Assembly (NCBI GenBank): GCA_010015605.1
Contig: ML975307.1
Coordinates: 1-64,000, forward strand
Length of the DNA stretch: 64,000 nucleotides
Reading direction: 5' to 3'
Origin: Decorospora gaudefroyi
Taxonomy: Eukaryota > Ascomycota > Dothideomycetes > Pleosporales > Pleosporaceae
The notes beneath the pieces are model-generated. The model saw nothing but the letters and a program-made list of their open reading frames with translations. It made no database searches and was not told where the DNA came from. The position numbers were made by a program, and so were the translations under genes. Shown here one piece after another: positions 43,704-55,791 of this stretch. Within the stretch, counting starts at the first letter, position 1, and each line of letters starts with the position of its first letter.

Positions 43704-46663
43704 CTACACATCCCGAACCGTGTTCGCGCCGGCATTGCCGCCGCTCGCTGCGCGTTGCGTGGTTGAAGTCGCGACCCCCCTCAAATTTAAGCTGCCAATC
43801 CGCTGCACGAGGTTACTCCCTACTGCATCTACAGCCCCTCTTGGCTGAAGAAGTGAAGGCGTTGTGGCAGCGGCCTCTTGAACTTTAAATAGCCTTATGC
43901 TAGTGTTGTTCCAGACCCCAGCGGTGCCTTTTGCTACAAACATTTCCGCTGCGAAGACGAATCCCCACAGTAGCGACTCGTACCAGCCGAGGGACAAGGC
44001 TGACCATTCGAAAAGGTGTACTCTTATAGGAGAGGGCTCGATACCGCGCACCTCCGTCTCGCGAATGGTCTTCAACGCTGCTGCTGTATCGTTTGAGCTC
44101 CCTGAACTTGGCATCTTCGGACCGAGCTCCGATATTAGCATGAGGGTGGTGTGCAGTGGCAGTTCTGATAGCCACCCTTCCAACTAAAAACGAGTTTAGC
44201 AAAGTTCACGCCGAAGAAAAATGATCTTACCCATGGTACAGAGGGAGTGAAGAACTCATTGGTGGCCAGCGCTGGGCCAGCCACGCTGTGGAGACTGGTC
44301 ATGCTGTTCTGCCGGGAGAAAGCAGGCTGGCCCACTGGCATCTTGCCTCGCGCCTTCTCTGACATACCCCTCAACTGAAGTGGCACTGAGTCATCGACAG
44401 ACGATGCGATCGAAGCGCTCCTCGAAGCGCCTGAGTGTGATGGTACTGGCGATCGTGCGGGTTCTGATGGGCGTGAGTCATCTGCATCAGAATCATCATC
44501 GTCGCCAATAGCAAAAGCGCTGTCCTCTTCTGGAACGTTCCCCAAAGTAGGCGTCCGGGCTACGGTCGGGCTTCTGAGGCTATCGATAGAATCCGTCCGG
44601 GAGGGCTCTTCACCGCCTTCCTTGCGTTGCTGATTCTGACGCTCCAACTCTTCTTGACCACTTTCGAGTGTAAAATCTCTTAGTGCCTGGAACCTTTTTC
44701 GTGACCGCACAATTGCGTACACAAGATTTGGGTTGTCTGCTTAGGTGTCAGCGTTTGTTGAGAAGCCATGTGCCGATGAGCCCTACGTTGATATTGATGC
44801 TCGACCATAGCGTTCAGAACCTCTAGGAGCGAGTGAAGGAGGGTGTGATTATTCTCATTCGCCAATAAGAAACTAGGTGACGACATGGATGCAAAGAGTT
44901 GAAGGAGTTTGGAGCTCGAGGCACGTCCGAGATTCTGCACGTAAGCGGCGATATTGTTTAGGATGGCAAGTAGAGCAGGGTATATCGCATCTAGCCTGCC
45001 TTTACCGGTAGTCAGCAGCGTGTAGATGGACTGCAAGGATTAGCAGGCGTAGATTTGTTGGCAGTAATGGACCTACGGTGATGACGTAATCGGCGTATGT
45101 GCCGTGAAAGTTGGGGATGCGTATGCTAGCGGGAAGCGACTCCTGTCCCTCGAACGTCTTGTTCAGGCTTTTGCCGAACTGTGGCTCAACGCTCAATGTC
45201 TGGAGTACAAAGATGCACATGCGCACGAGTCCCTGCTTTGACGGGTCATTGCGCTGGTCGATGGCGTAGTACAAAACCAGCACGACGAAATCATGGGCCC
45301 GGTCGGTATCGATGATAAATGAGCGGAAACGCTTGTTGCACTGGAGGGCTTCCCAGAAGAGCATGATCATCTCGGGTGCCCAGGTAAGCGACTTGTGACT
45401 TCCAGGTAGGTAGGAGGTGTTGGCCTGAAGCTGGGATGTGTCAGCAAGAGCGTACGGCCGGCTGGAGACGCGCATACCGGCTGATTCAGTATCCTCGTCA
45501 TCCCATCAACGAGAAATTGGAAGTCCTGTGGGCGGTGCAAGCGGCCGAGGAAATGGCGGAAGAAGTTCTTGGGTGCGGGGCCATTGCCGCTGCCGGGTTC
45601 TGGTATCGGGTACAGGATGAGTACCAGCAGCAGTTGCAGGCAGTATGTAACCAAGACCTGTCTCTGATCTTTGAAGACGACGTGGTCGTACGGCACGCGC
45701 CACGTTGCGGGGTTGTACTTGAGCGTCTGCGAGGATTAGCAGACATGTTTGTGGCGGCCTCACAAGGCACTCACGGTGTTCAAGAGCGAGCAGAGGACCG
45801 ACAGGACGACCTGTTTATCGGGACACGTCGCCATGTAGGTGATGGCCTTGACACCCTTCACGGGGAGCAGGGCGGCGGACATGTACATGGACTTGCTCGC
45901 CAGTGTCAGCAGCAGGCGCAAGATCTCGGTCCTGTTGCTCTCAAACTCCTTGGTCGAGGCGACGGGCGTGTTGCAGCCGACGCCGCTCTGCCATATCGCG
46001 TACGTAACCTTGTTCTTGCCGGGCGAGACCTTGGGCAGGGTGAACTCGGAGAAGAAGAGCAGGTCGATCAGGGCGTCGATGAGGTCCTCGGCCAGCGGCT
46101 TGGCGGTTTCGAACTCGGCCTGGGGCTCCTTCTCCGTGGGCGTCTGCTCGGGGTCGGGGTCGGTGTCGGCCTCATCGAAGAGGACGTCGCTGCGCACCAG
46201 CTGGCCGCGACGACTGCGCTTCCGCCGCGCCGCCCAGAAGAAGTGGTCCTCCCAGCTGTCGAGGTGGTCGGCCTCGTACAGGAAGGGAAGGAGGCGTGTG
46301 AGGACGCGTATGCAGTTGAGGGCATCGCGCTCGGGGGCTAGGTCCGGGTCCGGGAAGGAGGGGTGGTTGCGCAGGACGATGAGGCGCGAGCTGACGGCGA
46401 GGATGAGCGTCTCGAGGTTGGCTAGATTGTTGTCGCGCGTGCGGCGGATGTCAGCGGGCGAGAAGAGCGAGAAGACATCTTCGGTCGACTCGGGCAGCTC
46501 CCAGAACTGGGGCAGCAGTTAGCAGAGTGGTGGGCAGCGCAGGGCAAGAACGGAGCAAACAACATACGCCGGTCCAGTAGGCATCATCGGCGGGGATTTG
46601 CCTGGGCTCGGACAGGCGGAAGATGCCCTGCTTGAAGCTGAGTTTCGAGTCGGACGCGCCCAT
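43704..46663 (-). CDS. HID1: HID1 family protein (Golgi/secretory trafficking)
   Basis: Seven exons (46663-46568, 46506-45775, 45726-45478, 45430-45077, 45030-44787, 44736-44231, 44183-43704) give 886 residues. The start MGASDSKLSF offers an N-terminal Gly for myristoylation, a known feature of HID1. The long helical body has the family segments FWELPESTEDVF, a KNKVTYAIWQSGVG block, SKSMYM and, near the end, the PLHTTLMLISELGPKMP region. An acidic/Ser-rich insertion sits in exon 6. HID1/dymeclin-like proteins act at the Golgi and in dense-core vesicle maturation in animals; in fungi the role is less clear. Every exon junction was checked for frame. The gene is divergent from XPB. Confidence 0.9.
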
Positions 46664-47117
46664 TGGGAAGCTGGTCACGTCTTCATGTGGGCAGCATCTG
46701 GGGGTTGGAGTTTGGAGGATTGTTGGATGTGACGTCGGCAGCCATTCCGGGCCGGGTATTCAGAAGAAGGACGGAGACGGTACTTGGTACCATGACGTGC
46801 CAAGATTCACCTTGACTGTGTACAGTACATTCACTTGCACGAGACAACTGCCCAGACGCCAGGCACTGCCTAGTCTAGTTACCTGCTTAGTTTCACAAAA
46901 GCTCCTACGCCGCCCCCAGCTGTTTCAGGCGCCGGTGCTGGGAATGCAGGTCGTGTAGGCGGTGCAGGTGTGGGTGCGCTACCGGGACGGTACGTCATTA
47001 CATAATCACCTTGGCACGCCCAGGCCTCCATGGCCTCTGTAGCCTCAACCCTCACCCACCACCTCGGTCGCTCTTTCCTCGTCACCAACGATCCAACCCC
47101 CTTCTCCTGTCCCCGCT
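46664..47117. promoter_or_regulatory. Divergent promoter region HID1 / XPB
   Basis: A 454-bp interval between divergent start codons. The XPB side is C/T-rich. An out-of-frame ATG precedes XPB at 47030 and could act as an upstream start. No TATA box was seen. Confidence 0.45.
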
Positions 47118-49535
47118 ATGCCGCCCAAACGCAAGCTCGCGCAGACGGCTGCAGACGCCGAGGCCGAGGATGGCTGGGACGACCAGGACGACGGCCCCAT
47201 GAGCGACCAGGAGACGTTCGACCAGCTCAAGGAGGAGTTCGATGTCAAGGCTATGACCAAGCGCGCGCGCGCTGGCCGCGTAAGAGATGCGGCCGCGGAC
47301 CTCTTCAGGAAGTCTGATCAGTGGAGCGCGCCGCTCAAGCCGGACCACTACAACCGCCCGCTTTGGGTCAACGATGCGGGTGGCATCATCCTCGAATCCT
47401 TTCACCCTCTCTTCGACGAGGCCCAGGACTTTTTGATCAACATCGCTGAGCCGCAGTCGCGTGTCTCCAAGATGCATGAGTACCAGCTTACCACGCACAG
47501 TCTCTTCGCTGCCGTCAGCGTGGGCCACTCCAAGCAGGAGATTATCGAGAAACTCGACAGATACTCCAAGACGGCCTTGTCCGACGCCATTGTCCAATTT
47601 GTAGAGAAGTCGACGTCGGCGTTTGGCAAGGCCAAAATCGTGCTGAAGAAGACGCTGTCCTACATCGAGAGCGAGGACCCGGCCATACTCCAGAAACTCC
47701 TCCGCGATCAGATAGTGGCCGAGTGTAGGGCAGATACAACCGATGGTCTTATCAGGGAAGCCGCCCCCAAGATCGGCCAAATGGCTATTCCAGGTACTAA
47801 GCTAGCTGCTGGCGCGAACAACATGGCCCAGCAGCCACAGCCGGAAGCTGCCCAGATGCCCGCGCCCAGTGACATGATTGCTTCGCTACGGGAGGACGAT
47901 GATGACGATGAAGTCGCTCAAGTACATTCGTTCCAGATTAAGAGCGAGGATCGTGAAAAGGTCGTCAAGCGTTGCCGAGCCATCGGCCTGCCACTCACAG
48001 AAGAGTACGACTTCAACAATGACGACACCAATCCCAACTTAGAGATCGACCTAAGACCCCATGCCCAGATTCGATACTACCAAGAGAAAGCTCTTAGTAA
48101 GATGTTTTCCAACTCGCGAGCCCGTTCGGGTATCATTGTTTTGCCTTGCGGTGCAGGTAAGACGCTCGTCGGCATCACGGCCGCCTGTGGTGTCAAGAAG
48201 TCCGTCATGGTCCTCTGCACCAGCGCCATGTCCGTGGTCCAGTGGCGAGCCGAGTTCATAAAATGGTCCAACATCAACCCAGAAGATGTTGCTGTCTTCA
48301 CTGCAGAAAGCAAGACCAGATTCCCCCGAAACGCCGGCATCATCATCAGCACATATTCCATGATCAGCAACGCTCGTAAACGTTCGCGCGAAGCCGAAAA
48401 GGTCATGGAGTTCATTCGAAGTCGCGAATGGGGACTGCTGATCGCCGACGAGGTGCACGTCGTACCCGCCAACATCTTCAAGAAGGTCACGTACGAAATT
48501 GCATCTCACGCAAAACTTGGTCTGACTGCTACCCTCCTCCGTGAAGATGACAAGATTGATGATCTCAATTTCCTTATTGGGCCCAAGTTGTATGAGGCCA
48601 ACTGGCAGGAACTATCGGAGCAAGGCCACATCGCCAAAGTGCAGTGCGCCGAGGTGTGGTGTCAGATGACTCCCGAGTTCTACACGGAGTGGCTCAAGCC
48701 CTCATCCCTACAAAAACGCGCACTGCTGTCAATCATGAATCCGAAGAAGTTCCAAGCTTGTCAGTTCCTGATTAACTATCACGAATCGCGTGGCGACAAG
48801 ATCATAGTCTTTTCTGACAACGTTTACGCTCTGGAGAAGTACTCACGGAAACTTGGCAAGGCTTACATCTATGGCGCCACACCTCAACAAGAGCGTTTAC
48901 GTATCCTGGAGAACTTTCAGCACAATGAGCTCGTCAACACCATATTCCTTTCCAAGATCGGTGACACCAGTCTGGATCTGCCCGAGGCGACATGTTTAAT
49001 TCAGATCTCATCACATTACGGATCACGTCGTCAGGAAGCACAGCGCCTGGGCAGAATTCTCCGAGCGAAGAGAAGGAACGACGAAGGTTTCAATGCCTTT
49101 TTCTACTCGCTCGTTTCAAAAGACACGGATGAAATGTACTACTCTTCCAAACGCCAGGCCTTCCTCGTCGATCAAGGCTATGCTTTCAAGGTCATCACCC
49201 GTCTAGAAGGCCTAGATAGCTTTCCTCAGCTGGCGTTTGCAACGCCACAAGAACGACGCGAGCTGCTTATGGATGTCCTGCTTGCTCGCGATGAAGATTC
49301 CAAAGAAGAGAGGATTGAAGGCGATGCTTTCGGCACCAAGTACGCTTCAGGTGCGGGCAAGAACAAGAAGAAGAATGGCGTGAGGAGGGCAGCTGGTACG
49401 CTGTCTGAGTTGTCTGGTGGTCAGACCATGGCCTATATGGAGGTCAACAAGAGCAGAAACAAGGAGCTAAAGGGAACAAAGGGCATCGCCAATTCACTGT
49501 TGAGGAAAATGGCCAGGTCCTCGAACAAGAAGTGA
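47118..49535 (+). CDS. SSL2: TFIIH DNA helicase XPB / Ssl2 (Rad25)
   Basis: A single exon of 805 residues, close to the usual length. An acidic N-terminus is followed by the XPB damage-recognition-like region. Helicase lobe 1 has Walker A CGAGKTLVG (about 346-354), the DEVH box in IADEVHVVP (about 442) and the XPB-specific RED motif in TLLREDDK (about 474). Lobe 2 carries FSDNVYALEKY, GDTSLDLPEA and QEAQRLGRILRAKR. XPB is the 3'-5' translocase of TFIIH, needed to open promoters and for nucleotide excision repair. Absence of introns in so long a gene contrasts with most neighbours. Confidence 0.97.
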   Translation: MPPKRKLAQTAADAEAEDGWDDQDDGPMSDQETFDQLKEEFDVKAMTKRARAGRVRDAAADLFRKSDQWSAPLKPDHYNRPLWVNDAGGIILESFHPLFDEAQDFLINIAEPQSRVSKMHEYQLTTHSLFAAVSVGHSKQEIIEKLDRYSKTALSDAIVQFVEKSTSAFGKAKIVLKKTLSYIESEDPAILQKLLRDQIVAECRADTTDGLIREAAPKIGQMAIPGTKLAAGANNMAQQPQPEAAQMPAPSDMIASLREDDDDDEVAQVHSFQIKSEDREKVVKRCRAIGLPLTEEYDFNNDDTNPNLEIDLRPHAQIRYYQEKALSKMFSNSRARSGIIVLPCGAGKTLVGITAACGVKKSVMVLCTSAMSVVQWRAEFIKWSNINPEDVAVFTAESKTRFPRNAGIIISTYSMISNARKRSREAEKVMEFIRSREWGLLIADEVHVVPANIFKKVTYEIASHAKLGLTATLLREDDKIDDLNFLIGPKLYEANWQELSEQGHIAKVQCAEVWCQMTPEFYTEWLKPSSLQKRALLSIMNPKKFQACQFLINYHESRGDKIIVFSDNVYALEKYSRKLGKAYIYGATPQQERLRILENFQHNELVNTIFLSKIGDTSLDLPEATCLIQISSHYGSRRQEAQRLGRILRAKRRNDEGFNAFFYSLVSKDTDEMYYSSKRQAFLVDQGYAFKVITRLEGLDSFPQLAFATPQERRELLMDVLLARDEDSKEERIEGDAFGTKYASGAGKNKKKNGVRRAAGTLSELSGGQTMAYMEVNKSRNKELKGTKGIANSLLRKMARSSNKK

Positions 49536-49999
49536 AAGGTGTATGATACCAGCTGAGCACTTGCACTAGACTATTGCATTATCATGGCGTTATTGGCGAG
49601 CGTGCTTGAATGTCGGAATACTTCTGTCTTCTCAGAAAATATATGTTCAATGTTCGAGATGGACATCAGACTCTTTCTTCCGATGGGAGGTTTCGACCAG
49701 CGATGGTTTATCTGTTCGGAGTTTGGACGCCAATCGTGCACATTTGTCCGGATGGGCGGGAGAAATCGTTTCTATGGAAAATGACATGAGTTGGAGACAT
49801 GGATCTGAATAATAATCCACAAAAAAGAAAGCCCTGCTCCTTTTTTTCATATGCAATTACATAGGTTGGTGACGATAGGCTCTAAGAGATAAGTAACCTC
49901 TTCGATAAGCGCTCCCCGCCACCTTCACCCTTGTAGCCGACACGCCCCAACCCAAACTTGCTTCATACCATGCTACGGAGTACATTCCAATAGTCAGCA
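49536..49999. other. Spacer between XPB and the dehydrogenase gene
   Basis: A 464-bp interval holding the XPB 3' region and the promoter of the next plus-strand gene. No clear element. Confidence 0.4.
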
Positions 50000-50919
50000 A
50001 TGGAAGCCCCCTCGATCGAATTAGGTTACGAAAACCAACACGTCCTCATCACCGGCGGATCCGGGTTAATAGGCCGCGTTGTAGTATCCCACTTCCTCGC
50101 AGCCGGCGCAAACGTCTCTTCTCTCGACATCGCACCCCAGCCTGCATCCAATGACGCGAAGCTCACGCCTATTTTCTGCGATATCAGTAGCGAGGTCTCC
50201 ATTCAGTCAGCCTTTATACAAGCGACCAAAACGTATGGCCCCGTTGGTATATGCATAGCTCTTGGGTCGCTTGACCTTTCCATCCTCCAACCATCGTCTT
50301 TTGTAGATGCAGACTTCAACCAACTCAAACGTGTGCTGGAGGTCAATGTCTGCGGTGCATGGCTCACGGCGCGAGAATGGCTGCGCGGTCTGCAAGCCGC
50401 CACCGCTTCCCCCAACTTCCACCCGTGCCTCATCATCATTGGCAGCGAATCCGGGCACTTTGGTGAAAGGACAAACGCGGAATACAGTCTCGCAAAAAGT
50501 GCAGTACAGGGCGGTCTACTTCAAAGTCTGAAAGCTGAAGTGCCGAGGGTATGGAGGGGTGCACGCGTGAATGTTGTCGCGCCTGGGCCGGTGGAGACGG
50601 AACGCTGGCATCAAGAATGCCAGAATCATGTGGACCAGTATTATGTTGAATCGCAGGCTACTGTAAGTTTCAAGTCATAACTCAAGTGCAGGAAAGGCGG
50701 AATGGCAGAATACAGGAGCTGACTTCTCACTGCCAGACTGCACTGGGTGAACCCGTCCCCGTTAAAGCTGTGGCTATGACGATACTCTCGCTTGCTAGTC
50801 ATTCTTTCAGTAGTCATGTGCATGGACAGGTTGTTAATGTTGATGGGGGGAAGATGGGGAAGGTTATGTGGAGTGAGGAGGAGGGGAGGGGTTTGCATAG
50901 GGAGAGAGAGGGACGATAA
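50000..50919 (+). CDS. Short-chain dehydrogenase/reductase (SDR)
   Basis: Two exons (50000-50662 and 50737-50919) with a 74-bp intron give 281 residues. The cofactor motif is TGGSGLIGR near residue 19. Asp in SLDIA after strand 2 suggests NAD(H) preference. The catalytic set is Ser in IIIGSESG, then Y-x-x-x-K in AEYSLAKSA. VVAPGPVET follows the active site as in classical SDRs, and GQVVNVDGG closes the fold. The last 20 residues are charged. The substrate cannot be told. Exon 2 is needed for the C-terminal strand, so the unspliced 226-residue reading is truncated. Confidence 0.9.
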
Positions 50920-51592
50920 GGCTGTGCATTGGTTACTATTATTTGTAGGAAGGAGTTGGGCCCCGTGTTGTTCGAACACCACTTTCCTTTTCAAACCCCT
51001 AACGTGCCTACTCTCTACGGTCGTTTTCTGTTCTGAAGCCTCTACAAGCAAACGATGAAATTGCCAAGATGTTTGGTGTCTTGTTGTTCAGTTTGCTGAT
51101 AGAGATGAAGATGGGTGTCGGTGTCGTATCTTGGGGTTGACGCGTTCACACCGCCAAGGGGCATGTGAAAGTCAGCGCGTCACGGCAACTTCCGGCCCTA
51201 CGCCGCCCGTTTCCGAACATTCGCCTCTGCCTCGGCGCGATAGGTAGGCAGGAACGAGTTTCCCTCATGCAAGCCGGCTTCGCAGCAACAACAACAACAA
51301 CCGATTGACGTTACGAGCGACGTAGCGACACCAAATCATGCTGCCACTGCGAAGGTGCGAAGCGTCGGTACCTAGGTACGAGACTAACCATCCGACGGCC
51401 CTATCCGCATTTGGAGACACACAGCCATACTTACCGAGGCACATGTCTTCCCCACACGAATGACAAGTTTCAGCCGACGTTCCCATCTCACTGACACACA
51501 CGTCCACTTTCCTTTAAGCTTGCCTGTTCACTTATAAACGTGTTTCTGAGATAGCCTTTTCCTCACCCTTTTCCTAGAGTACACAGTTCAGA
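50920..51592. promoter_or_regulatory. Upstream region of the nitronate monooxygenase gene
   Basis: A 673-bp interval with a CAA-repeat near 51284-51300, a perfect TACCTAGGTA palindrome at 51369, and a TATAAA at 51533-51538, 55 bp upstream of the start codon. The last is a good TATA-box candidate. Confidence 0.45.
51369..51378. repeat. TACCTAGGTA palindrome, intergenic copy 4
   Basis: A perfect 10-bp palindrome about 215 bp upstream of the nitronate monooxygenase start. Confidence 0.6.
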
Positions 51593-52824
51593 ATGCCTTT
51601 CAACACGGAGCTTACGAGGGCCCTCGGCATCAGAGGTCAGCTCGACACCAAATAGCAGACGAGGAAGTTGAAACTCACGATACGTAGTACCTGTTGTTCA
51701 GGGGGGGATGCAGTGGGTTGGCTATGCTGAGCTGGCAAGCGCGGTTAGCAATGCGGGAGGGTTGGGAATTGTATGACCCTCACCACCTGCACCTTGGACC
51801 AGCGCAGCTTCTCACCACGACTCCAGTTGACCGCACTCACGCAACCGACGCCCGAAGACCTCCGCAAGGAAATCCGACGATGCCGAACCATGACCAAGAA
51901 CCCGTTCGGCGTCAACCTGACGCTTCTGCCGGCTATGGTCCCGCCAGACTATGCCGCCTACGCTCGCGTCATAATCGAGGAGAAGGTCAAGATCGTGGAA
52001 ACGGCAGGAAACAGCCCCGGCCCGGTGATCAAGCAGTTGAAGGCAGCCGGGACCACCATCCTGCACAAATGCACCACCATCAGACACGCACAGTCGGCCA
52101 TCAAGCTGGGCGTCGATTTCCTGTCCATCGACGGCTTCGAGTGCGCCGGCCACGTCGGCGAGACAGACATTACCAACTTCATATTGCTAAGCAGGGCCCG
52201 GCAGTCGCTGGGTGTGCCATTCATCGCCTCTGGGGGTTTCGCCGATGGGCAGGGACTGGCTGCCGCCCTCGCCCTCGGAGCCTGTGGGATCAACATGGGC
52301 ACCAGGTTCATGTGCACCGTTGAGGCGCCCATCCACCACAACATTAAGCAGGCTATCGTCGACGCCCAAGAAACCGACACCGCGCTCGTACTCCGGCGGT
52401 GGAAGAACACATCGCGCCTGTTCGCGAACAAGGTTGCGCTGCAGGCCGTTGACGTCGAGAAGACTAGCACAACAGGCAAGTTCGAGGAGGTTGCCGAGTA
52501 TGTTAGTGGCAAGCGCGGTCGCCAGGTTTTTTTGAATGGCGACAAGGACTTCGGCGTGAGTTTGGACAAACCTCCAGTCTACCTCGTCTCAACTAACTCT
52601 CCTAGGTCTGGACCGCTGGTCAAGTCATCGGTCTCATCCATGACATCCCCACCAACGAAGAGCTCATCAACCGCATCGAGCGCGAAGCCGTCGAGACGAT
52701 GAAGGAGTCGCAGTCCTTATTCATCGAAGAGACCGACAAACCGGTCGCCGAGGGTGCTACCGTAGACAAGAGGTCGAATAACCCTCAAGCGGAAGTATGG
52801 GGTATCGGAAAGAGCAAGTTGTAG
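51593..52824 (+). CDS. Nitronate monooxygenase (2-nitropropane dioxygenase family)
   Basis: Four exons (51593-51635, 51688-51770, 51827-52555, 52606-52824) give 357 residues. The first two exons supply VPVVQGGMQWVGYAELA and NAGGLGI, the N-terminal FMN-binding strand and loop. Later segments are FECAGHVGE with the conserved active-site His and ASGGFADGQGLAAALALGA with the FMN phosphate site, ending in MGTRF. The enzyme is an FMN-dependent oxidase of nitronates such as propionate-3-nitronate, a detoxification role. All splices keep frame and reproduce the family sequence. Confidence 0.93.
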
Positions 52825-53207
52825 ATGCATGGATTAGTATATGGTCAAGTCTGGGGAGTAGGACTGTGCGCCCCGATGTCAACCTCGTTATTGAAGAAAG
52901 AGATGGATGAACAGTCTTCTTCCATGTTGCATGCAGAATAGGTTTGAGATAGAGATAGACCCGGCAACTCATACGTTGCAAGCAATCACTAGTCACTTTT
53001 TTTAGGCCCTTGTCGCTCAGAGGTGTGCCCCTTGCCACTATGAATACCCACTTTCCATCTGTGGTCACTATGACGTCGAACCTACAACACATCCTCAAAG
53101 CAATCTCTACAGCTTCCAAGCAACGCCAGCATTTCAACTAGACACCATCAATCTGATGACCTAATCCCCAAACGTTCTTCTATACGTTTAAACATACAGA
53201 CCTCACA
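52825..53207. other. Spacer downstream of the nitronate monooxygenase gene
   Basis: A 383-bp interval: 3' region of one plus-strand gene and promoter of the next. Nothing distinctive. Confidence 0.4.
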
Positions 53208-53666
53208 ATGTCATCTCTTACTGGCCAAGAATCATCAAACACCCAGCCCAACAACCCCGTCAATCCTGGTGACGATATTTCGGGTTCCTTCAAGGGCGAT
53301 CCGAGTGTTCCTTTTAAGACTGGTGGCCAGTCCGATCCTGCTGGCTTGAGCACGTCTGTTGACAAGGTAAAGTCCCACCCTTCTCCTTCTGCTCCCTCAA
53401 TCTCCACCCGTGTCAGCTTCAACCGTGAGACTAGTTGTTGACTCCTGTAGACCTCATATGGCCAGGAAAATGCCTCAGGAACCTCAGAGCAGCGTCGTGG
53501 AGAAGACGTGGCACAGAACATGAAGCAAGAGTATGAAGGAAGTAGCAGCGTGGGCACGAAGACGGGGAGCGAGAGTTTGATTGACTGTGTGGAGAGGAGT
53601 GTGCACGAGAGTGGGAATGCGACGCATTCGGGGGACGATGTTGGGCAGGTTAGCGCTGGTAGATAG
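53208..53666 (+). CDS. Small hydrophilic, probably disordered protein
   Basis: Two exons (53208-53366 and 53451-53666) joined by an 84-bp GTAAAG...TAG intron give 124 residues. The sequence is rich in Ser, Gly, Asn, Asp, Gln and Thr, with a single Cys and almost no large hydrophobic stretches, so it should be unfolded alone. There is no signal peptide or membrane segment. Composition resembles fungal stress or hydrophilin-like proteins, but I recognise no family. The in-frame splice and the clean start and stop support a real gene. Confidence 0.65.
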
Positions 53667-53947
53667 GTGAATTATTTTAAGCATCATCTCCTAGCTGCGC
53701 TAGCAAAATTTTGTTATGGTTAGACCCTCAGAAGTACCAGCATAGCTGACTCAAATAAGCCAAGTATATTGATAGGATAGTAGGTCGGTCAACCAATGCA
53801 TCGATTGCTGAGAGCGAAGCGACAGTAAGACGGTAAGATTCACACTGTATACGGGTGAAGGAGGGCATCACACTTTCACTCACGCTTCCGCGGGGATCAT
53901 ATTCGCAAGCACGCTAAAGCAGCTGCTTTGTATACCCGCATCCCATT

Positions 53948-55791
53948 TTACAAGGACGGTGGCATGCCTTCTGCACCTACATTAGCCTCAAAAATGGGCC
54001 TGAATAGACTACATCTGTAGTCAAGCTCCGATTGAGGCAAAACAGCGACCCCGCCTCCCTGGACATCTTCCACGTCACCCAGCACGCCCAAGTTCCAATC
54101 TCCTTCCACAATGCTCCCATTTAGATCCTTATACACCCCACCAGGTACGTAATCATAAGCACCTTCCAGGATGTTTCCTTCGGCACCCGTACCCACGGCA
54201 TTCCAACCAGGCCCAGCGAAAGGGTTCTTTGCGAACCTAGCCCATGCACCTTGCATGAACTGCGAAAGTGCGTATTCTTGCGTCGTTGTATTGGCCTGGT
54301 TGAAGGTGCGGAAGACAATAGGTATCTCCGAAGCGTGGTATACCCCTAGCCCTGGGTAGGCTTGGGTGTTGATGAAGGAAGCATTATAGTAGTAGCGCCA
54401 AGTCGGGATACCGATGGATGCCGTCGCGTTCGCCCACAGCGCTTGTGGGCATTGGAAGATGAGCTCTGTGAATATCTGAGAGATCACGTCGTAGGCATTG
54501 ATGAGGCCGTTGCTGCCGAGAGGGTAGGCAGCTTCGATGGCGGGTATTAGCGCAGCAGCAGCTCGACCGAAGGTGTTTTGCAAGAATGCGGTTACGTTGG
54601 TCTGCCCGACCTGGAAAACGCGTCCTTCCTGAGAGGTCGTGCCGCCCAGAACTGGTATGTGTGCAATGTTACCACTAAGGCGGCTCACCGCCGGGTTGCT
54701 GACAAGTGTAACGTTGTCGGCTACGGGATTGAAGATCAGCGAGTTGACATTGATTGCAGTCTGAACGGTTGTGGCATTGGCAGCCTGAACACAGGTCAAG
54801 TTGCTGCTGTAAACACCCGGACATCCAAGGGTTGCTGTCAGGTTGTACCAGGCTGGAATACTTGAGGCAGGAGGGGCTGCCCGGTAGCTATATTGCCCAC
54901 TCTGCAAGATCGCAGCTCGGAAAGGCGGCGAGCTATCCTTGGGAAAGCTTGTAAGTAGCGCATCAATAGAGAAGGCACCAGCACTCTCGCCAAAGATCGT
55001 GACCTTGGACGCATCACCGCCAAAGGCGTTTATGTTGCGCTGTACCCATTCAAGAGCGAAGCGCTGATCAAGAAATCCGAGGTTTCGTTCTGCCAATGGC
55101 AATTCTGGGGAGGCGGGAAAGCCGAATACTACACGACGTTAATATTTCCAGTAAAATCTCCAGGGACACGACGCACCATTGGTTCTGTAGTTCGTAGTCA
55201 CCACGATGACATCTTCGTATGCTGCAAAACTGCTGCCGTCGTATGTGTATTGCCCTGCATTGCCGAACTGCAGCGAGCCACCGTATATCCAAAACATTAC
55301 TGGTCTACCAGCGCCACCAGCCGGCGTGGAAGGAGCATATACATTGAGGTAGAGGCAGTCTTCGGACTCCACTGGTGCTGGATTGTTGAAAACTTCTTGA
55401 GTGAACAGCGAGCTTGCCAATGGATCTATGAGCGTTAGGTTAGGTTTGCAGTAGAGAAATCTGTGAAGCACTCACATCGAAATTGCTGAATACAGGCTGG
55501 CTTGAACTCGGTCACGTTGAGAGGCTCACAAAACTCGGATGGAGCCTGCGGTGGAGAAAACCTCTCTGGTGGAGATGCGAAGGGAACACCGAGGAACTGA
55601 TTCACCGGCCCCAGTGCGTTTGGCAGCAAAGTAGACTTTCCAATGAGAACACCAGAGTCTACAGTTGCTGTGGGTGCTTCATCTGCAACAGGGTAGGGCG
55701 AAGTTTGATCAAGAGCCGAGACCGGCGTTGAGACTAGGGCTAGAGCTAGTAGCAGAAAGCGGACACGACTTGTTGCAAAATGGGAAGACAT
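53948..55791 (-). CDS. Secreted carboxylesterase, type B
   Basis: Three exons (55791-55476, 55425-55177, 55128-53948) give 581 residues. A signal peptide ends near VSALDQ. Conserved blocks are VNQFLGVPFASPPERF, ESEDCLYLNVYAP, the oxyanion hole around FWIYGGSLQFG, and the nucleophile elbow FGESAGAFS. The catalytic His is expected in VYHASEIPIVF. Many N-x-S/T sites and paired Cys fit an extracellular enzyme. The family hydrolyses esters of varied acids; the substrate is unknown. The chosen Met at 55791 starts directly before the signal peptide, although the frame is open upstream to 55836. The three exons join in frame and no catalytic motif is broken. Confidence 0.92.

Noticed and set aside
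45436..46341. 301-codon plus-strand ORF
   Set aside because: Antisense to HID1 exons whose splicing and family sequence are clear.
51265..51507. 80-codon minus-strand ORF with several Cys
   Set aside because: No signal peptide; it depends on a CAA/TTG repeat and overlaps a TACCTAGGTA site, so chance is likely.
50000..55791. Secondary-metabolite cluster (dehydrogenase, monooxygenase, esterase)
   Set aside because: No backbone synthase, transporter or pathway regulator lies nearby; the nitronate monooxygenase is a stand-alone detoxification type.
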